A DNA stretch of 31,763 nucleotides, from positions 1 to 31,763 of the forward strand of contig CAJPVJ010000203.1 in the NCBI GenBank assembly GCA_905397405.1, in the 5' to 3' direction. This DNA comes from Oppiella nova (lineage: Eukaryota > Arthropoda > Arachnida > Sarcoptiformes > Oppiidae). Numbering within the stretch: the first letter of the stretch is position 1; each line of letters starts with the position of its first letter. The translations under genes were made by a program, and so were the position numbers. The notes beneath the pieces were generated by a model, which saw nothing but the letters and a program-made list of their open reading frames with translations, did no database searches and was not told the DNA's origin. This document shows, in pieces, positions 1 through 12,245 of this stretch.

Positions 1-34
<34 letters not shown>

Positions 35-58
35 GTCGAGAGAGAGAGAGAGAGAGAG
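1..58 (+). repeat. (GA)n microsatellite, interrupted
   Basis: GA dinucleotides run from the first base, broken once by ATGGGTC at 31-37. The same ATGGGT motif follows the second block at 59, so the array contains a small block duplication. Confidence 0.95.
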
Positions 59-70
59 ATGGGTCTAGAG

Positions 71-172
71 GCGAACCCGTCTGACAGGCAGTTCCAGCAC
101 CAGTTCCACAGCTCGAGTACAAGGCATGGAAGCACCTGTTCGTCGATCATTGAGCACTTGGCCTCTCATTCG
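71..172 (+). CDS. Weak candidate exon at the left edge
   Basis: This stretch is much GC-richer than the surrounding DNA and follows a GA tract. One plus-strand frame is open from the window start to a TAG at 191, and from an ATG at 59 reads MGLEANPSDRQFQHQFHSSS and on to ...IIEHLASHS. It then meets a donor-like GTTAGT at 173 in phase 0. An AG at 69-70 could be an acceptor, but it has no pyrimidine tract. The minus strand also carries an open frame of about 58 codons over the same bases. The protein was not recognised. It could be an exon of a neighbouring gene, part of a UTR, or chance. Confidence 0.15.
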
Positions 173-192
173 GTTAGTTGTGCTCAATGTTA

Positions 193-3109
193 GCATTGGC
201 TCACATGAGACATACGGTGCGCTCCTAACACACCACTCATTTCATTGAAGAATGCATTGAAGTTTTGCAGTCAAAGAGTTGTCTCAACACTGCATTCAAT
301 TCATACCAATTGATTGAATGCCTGTCTCTCTGCCTCCAAGTCTCACACAACTCATCGTAACATTAATTTAATGTCTATTTAGTCTGCATTCATAAGCAGT
401 ACTCTACTACCAGTAAATGTAAATTTATTTCTCTCTATATATCTATTAATAAATAGATAAACAATTGTATTAGAAGTTTATGTTATTATTTGTGTTGCTA
501 TAGTAGTGAGACATTTAAGATATTATATAATATATAATACTTGTGATGAAGACTCGAAGCACAGGTAACTCACAGACAATATGTGCCCACAATTGCGTGA
601 TTGGCATCAATATTAACAATATTTTCTTTATTTCTTTCATATGTTGTGTTTGTTTTCTAATGTAATAAACATTACTTTTTAACTCTATATTCAATAACTA
701 ATATACCTCTGAACTAACAATATTTGTACCATTTTTTGCTTTTCTATTATTAATATAGTTATTATTTATTAGTTTTTCTACTTTTCACTAAAACCTATCC
801 AAACATTTGGCTTTATATGTGAACTCAAACTCCAGTTCTAAATGTTATATAAATATAATTTTAATATTATATATGTTTTGATGCCTCTATTGAACAATCC
901 TTTAAAATAGAGTCCAATGGTAGCCAACAAATGGTCAGACAGTGAGCCATACACCAGAAAGTGAGTGGAAAGGCGTACAAAATGTATGGCACTCTTGCAG
1001 ATGAGGACAAACTGTTTCCTAAGCTTCAGAACTGTTTACAAAACTATTCGCAAAGTATTGCAAACTTATTGCACAACTGCTGTCTCAACCGCACCGACAG
1101 TTGAGTCAATACATCCATGTATTGTATATGAGTTGTAGTGATGTTCACTCAACTTAACCATTACTGCACTATACTTATCAACACTACCACCACCTACACT
1201 GCCATCACTACCATCGCCGGCACCACCACTAGCTATGACTACGGCTTTCAAAACAACTAAACCATTGGTAAGTGTTATAAATCAAGTCATAAAATGAGTC
1301 CAAATATAATAATGTTATACAATAGCATAGAAATCTATAAATATATATACGGTTTTAATGTCATTTATCGTGTATACCATATATATATATACCATATATT
1401 GTATACTCAATGGATGTTTGCTTGGATTCCATATAATATTAGCTTTTCTTATACCCGAGCTGTAGAGCACACACTTACATATGCTCTGTCAGAGCTACCA
1501 GTCCCTCATTACTCTTTGCTATCATTTTTCATTTTTCTATTATGTATTGTGAGAGCACTTCTCAATCAATTAATTACTCGTCTCTCAGAGCCATCGTATG
1601 AATTGTTTATTTAAGGATTACTTCTCAAGACATTCAGACATTCACTACTGGATTGCTTTCAAATTCACAATAAATGAGACCTTAATTTCCAAGTTGTGTT
1701 CAATTAATGATTTGCTATCAATTCAATCATTTGATGTTTTATTCTGCAAACAAATCAAATGCTTTCCCTTTTGTCACATTCAATGCTAACACAGAACTTA
1801 GGGAACAGTAATCATTGTTTCGCAAATAAATTATCTCTTTTTTGTCAATCATATCACAAAATTAATGACGGAATCCAAATGCTTTTTACATTTGTATTAT
1901 TAATTATATATGAATTTTGAGCTCAAACTCATTGAGGCATAAATGATTACCCCGTAGCTTTTTGTCCGCATTTACCCACATTTCCATCCAGAGGTGCAAT
2001 ACTTATGGCACCGATTGTTCACTAGTTCTTAACCAAATCAAAGACAATATCATATATAATAAAGAGACGAAAAAAAATTATATATGAAAATCATTGCACA
2101 TATTATAGAGTGAGTTAGAGCCCGAGTCTCAATTAAAGTGTTTATTTATTTAAAATCAACTCATCCATGAATGCATTCCCTATTAGGTAACAGGAAATGC
2201 ATCCACACGTCCCTTATATCACATACACTATAATTCTATGCATTTCTCTCAACTAATATTGTATTCATAAACACTTCTCTCATTTTTTCAAAAACTTTTT
2301 TAAGACTTATTCTACTCTAATAGCCTTTGACTTATTGCTGGGCTTTTGTTATACAATATTATCAGTATTTAACTCAAATAATAAATGAATTTTGGGTTTT
2401 AGGTTTTTTTGGGCGCGGTTCTCATTCTATAGTTTACGTAAATATATGAATATTTTTGAAACTTATATTCAAAATATTCAAAAATTAACAAAACAATGCT
2501 TTTGTCATTTTAACGTTTCCTTCAAAAAAGGTCAACCGTATTACAGTAAACTAATATTTTTCTAATGGTTACATAACAAATAAATTATGTTTAGATTTAA
2601 TTCGTGTGCTAATCTTGGTTTGATTAAGTAATAAAAGTTTCAGGTTAATTTATCGCATTGTCATCTTTAAGGAGTTAAACATAAATCAAAGTTTATTGTG
2701 CATTAATTATATCATATGAAAATAACTGTCATAATTAATGCTTTATTAATAACTTTATTAAAAATGTTTTTGCTCAAAATCATGTCTTTACTGATCAATA
2801 AATCATAAATTAAGTACACAGAAAGTATATCTCAAGTATTTATAAATTCATTAATTGTGGCAATCAATTAATTATAGAGAAATAACTATTTGCTTATTAA
2901 TTGTAAAATAAAAGTTAACCTCTTGGAGAATCTATAGTAATTTAATTATATTAATAAAATAATTAAAGGTCTTATAAATAATTAAGTCAATTGTATGTTG
3001 AGTGTTTCAATAGAAATATTGATACAAAAATTCAATAATTTAATAACCCCCCACCACAATTATCCCCTGGCTATCCCAGTAATATTGAAGCAACGATAGC
3101 GTTAGAAAT
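193..3109. other. AT-rich non-coding DNA (probable Dscam intron)
   Basis: No exon-like GC rise, splice-bounded frame or known element was seen, apart from the degenerate triplet patch near 1.2 kb. A chance plus-strand frame of 106 codons at 1294-1614 is rich in Ile, Tyr and Phe, as AT-rich intergenic DNA would give. Confidence 0.6.
1186..1233. repeat. Degenerate (ACC/ATC) triplet tract
   Basis: Imperfect triplets of the ACC, ATC and CAC type form a GC-rich patch. On the minus strand this gives a short Gly/Ser/Asp-rich open frame, which is explained by the triplet composition and is not taken as a gene. Confidence 0.7.
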
Positions 3110-3364
3110 ATTGAAACTAAAATTAAATTAAATATTGGTTTAACACAACTGGTAATAGAAAAAAGTAAATGAATTTTTGATGCAAATAATGGAATTAAGG
3201 GTAACATTATTGACAACTTTATTCTCTCAGAGATTAAATTGAAACTAAAATTAAATTAAATATTGGTTTAACACAACTGGTAATAGAAAAAAGTAAATGA
3301 ATTTTTGATGCAAATAATGGAATTAAGGGTAACATTATTGACAACTTTATTCTCTCAGAGATTA
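3110..3364. repeat. 127-bp perfect direct repeat with one-base spacer (probable assembly overlap)
   Basis: 3110-3236 and 3238-3364 are identical over 127 bases. The single base between them, 3237, is 'a'. The bases just outside the match differ (t3109 versus a3237; a3237 versus g3365), so the match length is exactly 127. This is the signature of two contigs overlapping by k=127 that were joined without merging the overlap. Confidence 0.9.
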
Positions 3365-3750
3365 GACAAAATAACAAAATTTTTGACACATTATATAATT
3401 AGGAAAATGGTAACAAAAAAGTCATGTAATAAATGACAGCAATCGGTCGTCGCATGAGTTTTGGTGATAATGTCTGACAATTTAGTCAAAGATCTATTCC
3501 ACTGATAAATACACTGAAAATGTATTTAATTAGGAGAATGAGAGCACATATACTGTATATTGAGATGAGTTTTTCAAACAAGTTATAAGAAGTGTTTGAT
3601 TGCTTGGATGCACTTCACGGACACTGATATCCTTTCTTCAGTCCACAGATTCAGATATACAGTACATTGTGAACCACTAATACAATCATTGCATTGAATC
3701 TGAAATGTAAAAACTCTAAAAAAGTTTTTCTATTTTATTTCTCGCCATTT

Positions 3751-3752
<2 letters not shown>

Positions 3753-3783
<31 letters not shown>
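3753..3783 (+). repeat. (GA)n microsatellite
   Basis: An uninterrupted run of about 15 GA units. Confidence 0.95.
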
Positions 3784-3787
<4 letters not shown>

Positions 3788-4769
3788 AATCATTAAATGT
3801 ATTGCTATTTATCCTAATGTTGTAATAGTAATACAAGTAATAGCAAATGATCCTAACAAACAAAATGAATATTCAAACGTCAATTTCTCCCTATTTTGCA
3901 ATTCTTTGTTAAATACAACGAATCACTAAATATCTGATTAATACATAGAAAGCGGTTTTGATTGCATTTGGCTCTAGATTTATACAAATGTAAAGAAAAT
4001 ATTGTCAGTTATTTCTATTCTTAGGAATTCCTATATAATTAGAAGCGCTTTTTCTTTATCTTTAGTTTTTTGTAACATTTTTAAAATCAAAATCTCTTTC
4101 TTTTAGTGATCCTAATGTTCGGTATTAGAGTAAAAGAAATTCACATAAAATTAGTACTAGTAATACATTTGAAATGTTTGTGAATATATACAATATATAC
4201 AGAGGTAGGGAATGAAGAATTTGTTTCATTAGTAGAATAATGAGTGGATTATAATATAATATTCATTCCTACTTTCCATTCATCCCTCAGTGACTCTCGT
4301 TATCCCCAACTGTTTTTCGGTGCATAAGTTTTTTTTATAAGACTTATTGTTTAAGTTATTAAAAACATTTTTGTTTCAAATGAAATACGCTTTTATATAT
4401 GAAAAAGAGTCGAAAATTCTAACAAAATATATAATAAAAAATTTTCTCTGCAAAAAAGTATATAACAAAAAGCATCAAAAATGCAACCAAAAGAGTAACC
4501 AATAAAAAGTTATAACATTTGTAAAATGTCGAAAATTTTTCTCACTCTCCACTAAAATCTATTGCCTTTTACTCTAACAATAGCTTTTGGTTTAAGAGAC
4601 TGAGAGACTGACTGTAAGGGTGTGTTACATAACTTTGTAGTGAATTATCGTTTAAAACATTGTTATGTTAGCGCCACACAAAACATAACAATTTTCTTTT
4701 CTCCCTTTCAATACAATAAATTTGTGTTCAATTCCATGAGTGATAGGAATTTGAGAAACTCATAAAATT

Positions 4770-4777
4770 GAGAGAAG

Positions 4778-4811
<34 letters not shown>

Positions 4812-4816
4812 GAGAG
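4770..4816 (+). repeat. (GA)n microsatellite, imperfect
   Basis: GA units interrupted by AAGG near the start and by a single GC at about 4799-4800. Confidence 0.95.
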
Positions 4817-5120
4817 CAATATATAAATTTAATGTTTAACTACAGTTTGAATGTTATACTAATTCAAAAGCAAAATATTACTTAAAGTAAATTTAGAGTT
4901 GAAAAACATTAGCGCAGAGTATTTGCGATGACATATAACTTGGTTTAAAATGTTTTAGTCGTCTGTTTCTGAGCTCCAGATCTAAATCAATGCCTATTTC
5001 TTGCGCTCATAAGGTCTGACATATAATAAAAGAGAGAATACCTTAAAGAATAATACATTGATTTTTGTTTTTGGAGGGCTTTTCGTATGAGAGACAGTGA
5101 TATAAAATAACGAAAAGCTA

Positions 5121-5697
5121 AAAATGGAAACAAAACAAATGCTTTAAAAGTGGTTATAATAAAGGTTATATTCATAGAGAGTATGCCCTTTTCATTGCAT
5201 ATGCAAAAAGCAGTTGAATTTTATATTATACAGTATATAGAAATATACTGGTATATGTATATAGTATATAGAAATATACTGGTATATGTATATAGTATAT
5301 AGAAATATACTGGTATATGTACAGATTCTGTCATTCCTATCATAATGTAAGTATAAAAGTTAAAAATATATTCTTATTGTGAAATAAAATTTAAAGAAAT
5401 GAGAATATATTCTTATATAAAAATCAAAAAATGGAAACAAAACAAATGCTTTAAAAGTGGTTATAATAAAGGTTATATTCATAGAGAGTATGCCCTTTTC
5501 ATTGCATATGCAAAAAGCAGTTGAATTTTATATTATACAGTATATAGAAATATATATATATATATACTAGTAGAAATATACTGGTATATGTACAGATTCT
5601 GTCATTCCTATCATAATGTAAGTATAAAAGTTAAAAATATATTCTTATTGTGAAATAAAATTTAAAGAAATGAGAATATATTCTTATATAAAAATCA
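5121..5697. repeat. Two tandem arms of one minisatellite locus (probable allelic bubble arms)
   Basis: Arm 1 is 5121-5426 and arm 2 is 5428-5697, with a lone 'a' at 5427 between them. The first 127 bases of the arms match (5121-5247 and 5428-5554), and the last 127 match (5300-5426 and 5571-5697). The middles differ: 52 bp holding copies of a 31-bp repeat in arm 1, and 16 bp of mostly TA repeat in arm 2. Exact 127-bp flanks on both sides point to two alleles of one locus placed end to end. Confidence 0.9.
5234..5321 (+). repeat. 31-bp minisatellite, nearly three units
   Basis: The unit starting TATAGAAATATACTGGTATA begins at 5236, 5267 and 5298; the third copy is partial, ending where the sequence turns to ACAGATTC. 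The second arm at about 5545-5594 carries a shorter version with a pure TA run. Confidence 0.9.
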
Positions 5698-6853
5698 TTG
5701 AATTATATACTGTATGCTATGGGTTTATGTGAGTGTATTATTGTGTACACTATTTCTCGTAGACCTTATTCTCGATGTCTATTCTTATGGCAAAAATGGA
5801 AATAAAAGGGAAATCCGTTTTTGTAAAATGAATTCGAAAAATATGTTAAATTTGTGTTAACCCTCATTCATATATATTTTATACATCTTATGTTATCTGA
5901 CTTTTTGTCAAAACTATAGTCACCACGACTTCAGACAACAATTTTTCTCCAAAGAAATCTCTGAAAACTCTTTCTGTACTTTCGTTTGCACTCTTCTCTC
6001 ACATAAATATATTTCATATTTCTATTGAATTATTCTTTCGTATTCTCTATGATATTAAAAATATTAAATTTTAGGAAATTTTTCAATTTCTTTGTTTTTC
6101 TTATTCACTCCATTATATCGATGCCATAAAAATTTATTCTTTTATATTCTGAGCGATAAATTTTTATGTCTCACTAAAAATAAGCAAAATAACAAACCCT
6201 TTTGCATAAATAAAGAGAAATTATGTGCAGCTACACAATAATTATTTTTTATAGAGTTTTTTAGCATAAAGGTTTAAGAATTAAAATATATATTCTTTTG
6301 AGACTTTCTTACACTTATACTAATTATGACCGCAAATATAAAAGTTTATAACTTATAAATCAAAATATAAGCCAAAGAATTTATACACATAAAGGTTTTT
6401 ATATGAAAAGATATCAAAGAGAATATAATCCCTTATAATGTCCATTAAAATAATTAATGTATGGCTGTTACGAAAAATATTTGAATTATCCATTTTGTTG
6501 TGTTATTAAAAGCGTTATGTATTGTGATCTTTGATTGCACTCAAAGTTTATCATTGAAATAGTGATACAACAATAACAGCGACTCTGAGAGTGAGAGTGA
6601 GTGAGAAAATGGATGTAATTTAGAGCAAAAGCACAATAAATGGTTGGACAGCAAAAAGAGTATTAGTTATAGAGTAGAGAAGTGAATGAGAGTGTAGTGT
6701 AAGTGAGGAAGAGATGGTCAGATATGAGAGACACAACAGATACTGTCTCACAGACTGTCAAACAAAGAGCGCTACCATTATTTGCAAAGATTGTGTGCGA
6801 CATATGAAACCCTAGACTCTAACTCCTAGATTCTGGTGTTGTGTTCATTGATA

Positions 6854-6938
6854 GAGTACAGGGTTATGAGGAAAGGGAGAGAGAGAGAGAGAGAGAGAGT
6901 ACAGGGTTATGAGGAAAGAGAGAGAGAGAGAGAGAGAG
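6854..6938 (+). repeat. 43-bp tandem duplication including a GA tract
   Basis: GAGTACAGGGTTATGAGGAA followed by a GA run occurs twice, starting at 6854 and 6897. Period 43 and a microsatellite inside suggest ordinary slippage or duplication. It lacks the 127-bp signature seen at the five larger repeats. Confidence 0.85.
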
Positions 6939-9900
6939 GCTTATAATGATTGCTCAATAGAGGAATACAATGATTAGTTTGAAGAATAAGTAAAGAAATG
7001 CACTGTTTTTCTCTCTGTTTTGTTGCCTTTAAATATGTTTTTGTATCTCAAGAGACAAATACAATACAAGAGAGAAGAGACTGAACTCCGATTGTCTTCC
7101 TATTGAATGCGAAAATTCTTTGAACTGAAAAATTACATAAAACTATAATTTTTATAATATATATGTATTGCCAGGAGTTTATTGCACTTCAATACAACTA
7201 TAGTGTACTCTATATTATGAGATATATTTAATAAATGAAAATAAAGAGCAAAATCTGATTAATTTTACTTCTTATTAGATTTAAAGCAAAAAGAGACGAA
7301 ACGAATGAAAAGAATATACGAAAGGGAAGAGAAAATCAATGAAAGTTTTCACAAGAATTAGTTGTTATGTTTCACTCTCTGTTATCTCTGTTTTTGATGT
7401 TTCGATGATAAATAGGAATCGCTTTTTACAGAATTAAATAATTTATTAACGCTTTAATGGGATCTTCAAAACGACGGCCCATTCGCTCATTTGCGTCAAA
7501 CATTTCATGCGATTTTCGCACAACATTTTTAATTTACTATAATTTCATTCAACTTTTTTTATAAATAACTTTAAAAAGTTTGTATTTATTAAAAAATTAT
7601 ATCAAATTACTTCTCATATTTCTTTCTTTCATCCATTTTTAGCGACTAAACATTCACAACAAGTAATATATAGTAATAATTTGTATTTGTGAAGACATTG
7701 AAGAGAAAAGTATTTTGGGCACAAAATTCCGCACACTTTTGTAGGGCATTATGTATGCATGAAATGCATTCGCATATAATCAACATTTTTGTAATTTTCT
7801 AACATTTTGCTTGAAATTAGTTTTATGTCATAATATGTCTCTAATGCTTGTGTGAACTCTAAGAGCGAAGGAATTTCTCGCACTTCTCTTTTGACAGAAA
7901 CAATGCATAAAATTAATGGCAAATAATATATTTGTTTAGCGAATAATTTGCGGTATAAATAGGAAGACTATTTATTCTGGATATCAAACATTAATGCATT
8001 ACTAAATGAACAAAATATTTTGTCCCCGAGTTATGCCCAGAACTTATTGGTCATACTCTTGGCTTTCCATTAGATGTTTAGATGTTTGGTATCTTAGAGT
8101 CTTCTCTGTTGTCCGCAATATTCGGTTTGTATTATATATTGCAGAGAAAATAAATAATAATTGAATTAATATTTTATTGTTTAATATGATATTATGGACA
8201 TATTAATTAATATTGCAACTGATAAAACTATATTATATACGAATTTGTGTTATAAAACTAAAAATTGACTTTTTAAGCTAATTATACTTTAACATAAATT
8301 GAATAAAGTTTATATTATAAAACAAAATAAGAAAATAATGCTCATAATAACAAACTAATTATTCTGTATTTCAAACTAAAAAGTATTATATATTATATTA
8401 TATATGTTTGTTTGCATGATATTAAACATATTTAACAATTTCTCTGAAAAGCATTAGCAAACAGTGTTATTAAGACTAAATATTTTATTCAATTGTGTTA
8501 TGAATATAGAAAGCAATGTTTATCACACATTGAATTCAATTTGATTGTCGGCATAGGAGGTGATATGACAGCGATATTTGTCTCACTCTATAATAGTGTT
8601 TAATATTATGATCAGAGATGAGACAAAAATCTCATTAATTATCCGATAATACAAGTCTTACACAATGTGTGCAAAAGTTCAATATATTGTATTAATATAT
8701 AACTTATAATACAAACGATGAGATTTATATGAAAGGCTGAAAAAATGCTCATATCGTCGGCAATAAAGTCAGTGCTGAAAGTGTTTAGTCTGTGTCAGAG
8801 CGTCGGTGTGCTGAGGAATGGTATGGGGAATGGTATAGTGAATGGTTGTGTGCTTTTTTGCGGGACTCATATAAATAAAAGGCTTTTAAACGAATGATTG
8901 GGAGGGATGAAGACATTATGATTATGGAAGTGTCACAGACTCTAATCACTCGCTTATCATCTCTGGTGTACTCATATGATTGGTATTGTGGCATATTATG
9001 GGCGCACAAAACTTTTTTGCAATATTACTTACTTTTATTAGTACTATTAAGAGCAATGAGAGACAAATCTTGTGATTTGATGTCTGCTTATATCAAACAC
9101 AAAGACAGAGAGAGATATTTCTCGTGAATTATTGGCACCGATAATAAAAACGGTCTGTCATTAAAAGCAACTGATTATTATATTCGGGGCTATTATGGCA
9201 AGTCTGGGGCATACACTTTATTGTTATTAATATGTATTTTCTGTGCGTTTATTATGCTTTTTGTGCAATTATTGCAAAAATAATTTTCATAAAATATATT
9301 ATTCCTGTAAATCACATTTGTTTTTATATTTTTGACTCACTTTTTGATTAAAAATCTCTATATTTAGGCTCAAAATAGCGAATAAATAAAGTGTTTTGAG
9401 ATAAGGATGAATATTTGAATATTATTTTATATGCAAATGAAAATTATCATTAAAAATGATAAATCAGTTGATTTTCTCCTTTTTTCACTTCAAACTCATT
9501 ATGTTTTTATCCGATGCTCTCAAATGCCATTATATCATGAAAAGAGGGATATTTTTCGTGTTATTTCAAAAGCAATTGATAGGAAAGTTGAGAGAAAAGA
9601 CATAAAAATGTTTATAAGATTGCGAGCAAACGAGTGATGGGAACTCGTATAGAGTAGTGACACTTTCAGAGAGACACCGAAAAGAAAAGGGACTTATTTT
9701 TCATGTTTTTCGCTCACTTTTTGTGTGCAATCATTTTGACGCCTTTTGGCCAATAGTTGGCTAATATATATGGATGTGATCTATGAATGTATGAATCGGT
9801 ACTGATTTGTGGGCTTTTATGCCGAACACGAAAGCCGTCATTTCGGGCATTCATTTCATCGATTATTCAGCACTCGATAAACCATTTCGCACTTATTGTT

Positions 9901-11060
9901 AGCTTTTTTTCGTTGATAGGACTCTGAGTCCAATATATAGAGAGCCAACTGTACCATCATTTTTTCAATCCCATGTCATAAGCATAAAAACTGCTACATA
10001 AGCACCCATTGAATTATCTGATACTCGTATTATTATTAGGTTTTTCTTTGCTTCAAACCAACACTCGGTTTGTCTCTGTCGCTGACTATCCCCATCCCTA
10101 ACCCCTTCATCATTCTTAGTCTCTGTCTCTCTGTCTCTCTATTTCTCCATTTCCCTCAAAAATTTTACAATCACTTCAAGAAATGTTATTTTCTACTATT
10201 GAATTCAATCATGAATTATATTTAAAGGAAGTGTTGATTGCATCCATAAATTTGTAAAAATGTCACAAAAAATTTCATTTTCTTCATTCATTCTCTTCAT
10301 TGCTACGACTCTTTGAAAGCTTTAATTTCCTGTAGTTTTCAATCGTAATCATCACCGAAAGTCATCACAGAATATATATTATATAATATAAGAGGAAAAA
10401 TGAGATTCTGGAGGACTTTCCCTCACACTCTCTCCCCCTCTCACACCAAACATGAGCTGATTTCCCATTCGGCTCCACATTCTTATCATGAGTTATACGT
10501 GAAATTCTTCCCCAACTCTACATAACTGTGAATATTATTACTTAATTCTATTAAAGGAGTGCTATTTTCATAACAAATTATTTTTAATAAAACACTAAAT
10601 GACTTATTATTTACATTACATGATGCATTATTTATAAAGTAGGCTTTAAATCCTATTGAATTGCATTTATGTGAAAAATAATGAGTCTTTAAAGCAATTA
10701 TTGATATTTAATTGATGCAGAAATGAGATATTAAAAACTTATTAATCACTGCAAAAATCGTTAATGTTATTTAAAAAGCATTATTACGCCTAGGGTTAGT
10801 TTTGAATAAAAATGAATTCACTTAACCATCAAATAGAGTAGTAATGTATTTATTTGCCATCAATTAAGTTGTTTTATACGGAGAGTATAAGCAGTTAAAA
10901 CTTTTTTATTACAATTCATATAACTGTTTAATTGAGTGTTTAATTCTAAAGCAAACAAACAAAGCATTCAATGCATTGAATTCAAACTGATTTATGGCTA
11001 TCTTTAATACGAAAGAGAAAATTGTATTCACTTTGGAATAGAGAGCTGAAAGTCAGACGG

Positions 11061-11095
11061 AGAGAGAGAGAGAGAGAGAGGGAGGGAGAGAGAGA
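11061..11095 (+). repeat. (GA)n microsatellite, imperfect
   Basis: GA units with two GGGA interruptions. Its minus-strand frame gives a Ser/Leu-rich peptide that is a microsatellite product. Confidence 0.95.
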
Positions 11096-11872
11096 ATGGA
11101 AGTGTTAGGCAGAAGTGTCGGGAATAATTAGGTTTAACTGTATAACTACGGGTGAATCGAAGCTCATTAGTGAATAAGTTTGGTTTGAAAGTTAGATAAA
11201 GAGCTGAAAAAGCGTTTGATTGGAATCTGGGAATCGACGCGACTATTGCTCTCCAATATATAGCCATTAATGACCACTAAGTTGTGCCACTCTTTGTCTT
11301 ACTCTTTGATTGATCACTACTTTCCTCTACAATTAAATATGCAATAAGACTAACACTACTCCTTGTTTTGTTGTCGTTTTAACACATTTTTATTCAAGAA
11401 TTAGAATAAATAACATTTTCTACTCTTTCTCATACTCTCTGAACGCCAAACACTACTGAAATACTGTTGTTTTAATCAATTTAAATGAATAATCAGAAAG
11501 ACTGGCAAAACATTGTCTAACACATCGTGTTGTCTCTAATTCCCAAATGTTTTCGCGCAACAAATACAGCACACTATGAGTACAGGGAGAGGGGAACGGG
11601 AGATAGAGTATGGAAATAAGTCTTACCCGCTCTCACTTGGCAATCACGGCTACGAATGGTTCCGAAAGAATTGCTTGCAATACATCTATACGTCTATTAG
11701 ATGTGAAAAATCAAGACATCATGAGATGAGAAAAGAGACAATTTTTGTGGATATAATCGGAGAGAGAGTATAAGGAAAACAAAGAGTGAAAATAAATTAA
11801 ATATTTATATAAATGTAATGCAATGCAAATTGAGTTATTTTGTTATACAATGTATGGATGTATAGAAAGCAA

Positions 11873-11878
11873 ACTTAC
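11873..11878 (-). other. 5' splice site (donor) of the Dscam Ig1 exon
   Basis: Read on the minus strand, the exon ends ...CACTCCACT and is followed at once by GTAAGT, a consensus donor. Similarity to Dscam Ig1 stops at this point and the downstream frame (SLLSIHPYIV, then a stop) is intron. The cut falls between codons, as would fit a next exon starting with the Ig1 F strand. Confidence 0.85.
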
Positions 11879-12216
11879 AGTGGAGTGAATATCCTGTCGG
11901 TATTGAGAAGAGGGAAAGGGAGGGAATACGAGTTCGCCGTTCGAGCGAACGTATCGCAGACTGTTTACGTCGATGGCGGGCGAGCCGTCGGCTAATAGCC
12001 ATGTGATCCGCACCGACACCCCGGAGGCCGAGCACGCGATCACCGCTCCAGACGTGTTGCTGAAGTGGATCTTATTGGGCGGCTCTACGGTAAACAGTGG
12101 GCCGTTTGGCTGTGATTGGAGTAGCAGTTGATTGTGATGTAGACTTTGATGGTGTGGTTGTTGTTGCTGTTGGTATTCGTGCTGATGAAGTGCTCGGCAA
12201 TTATTTGCATTCATAG
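11879..12216 (-). CDS. Dscam: Dscam-family Ig1 exon (internal coding exon, partial gene)
   Basis: Dscam proteins are single-pass neuronal and immune cell-surface receptors of the Ig superfamily that mediate homophilic recognition through their N-terminal Ig domains. The exon translates to 112 residues counted from the ATG at 12214. Residues 10-35 are rich in Gln and His (CAA/CAG/CAC runs). From residue 38 an Ig1 domain begins: GPLFTVEPPNKIHFSN, then Cys61 (B strand), Trp72 (C strand), ADGSP, and SNGELVFPPF followed by YRQDIH. The pattern of GP-F-x-x-EP, FSN, DG and LVFPPF with YRQ-x-H is typical of Dscam Ig1. The frame stays open to 11843 but loses similarity after Thr112, exactly at a GTAAGT donor, so the exon ends at 11879 in phase 0. 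The second Ig cysteine (Y-x-C) must lie in the next exon, which was not found. The start is placed at a CATTAG acceptor, leaving two bases (CT) before the ATG; this ATG is probably internal and not the initiator. GC content is far above the surroundings. Which Dscam paralogue this is cannot be told from one exon. Confidence -1.
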
Positions 12217-12245
12217 CTAATGGTAAACATAGGAGTAGTTTTAGT
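12217..12245 (-). other. Probable 3' splice site (acceptor) of the Dscam Ig1 exon
   Basis: On the minus strand the bases before the exon read ACTAAAACTACTCCTATG and then TTTACCATTAG. This gives a pyrimidine-leaning tract, a branch-point-like CTAAAAC and an AG end at 12217. The same frame upstream has no ATG before a TAA, so a spliced-in start fits better than translation beginning here. The alternative is discussed in the findings. Confidence 0.55.

Larger units (their letters stand above)
3365..5120. other. AT-rich non-coding DNA
   Basis: Apart from two GA tracts (about 3.75 and 4.77 kb), nothing gene-like was seen. Frames are short and no splice-bounded GC-rich segment is present. Confidence 0.6.
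5698..11872. other. AT-rich non-coding DNA (probable Dscam intron)
   Basis: This is the stretch in which the next Dscam exon could lie. No frame with Y-x-C plus the end of an Ig1 domain behind a good acceptor was found on the minus strand. Short frames near 8.8-9.1 kb (both strands), 9.43-9.64 kb and 11.58-11.77 kb show no recognisable domain. The exon may lie beyond the left edge, or it may have been missed by eye. Confidence 0.5.
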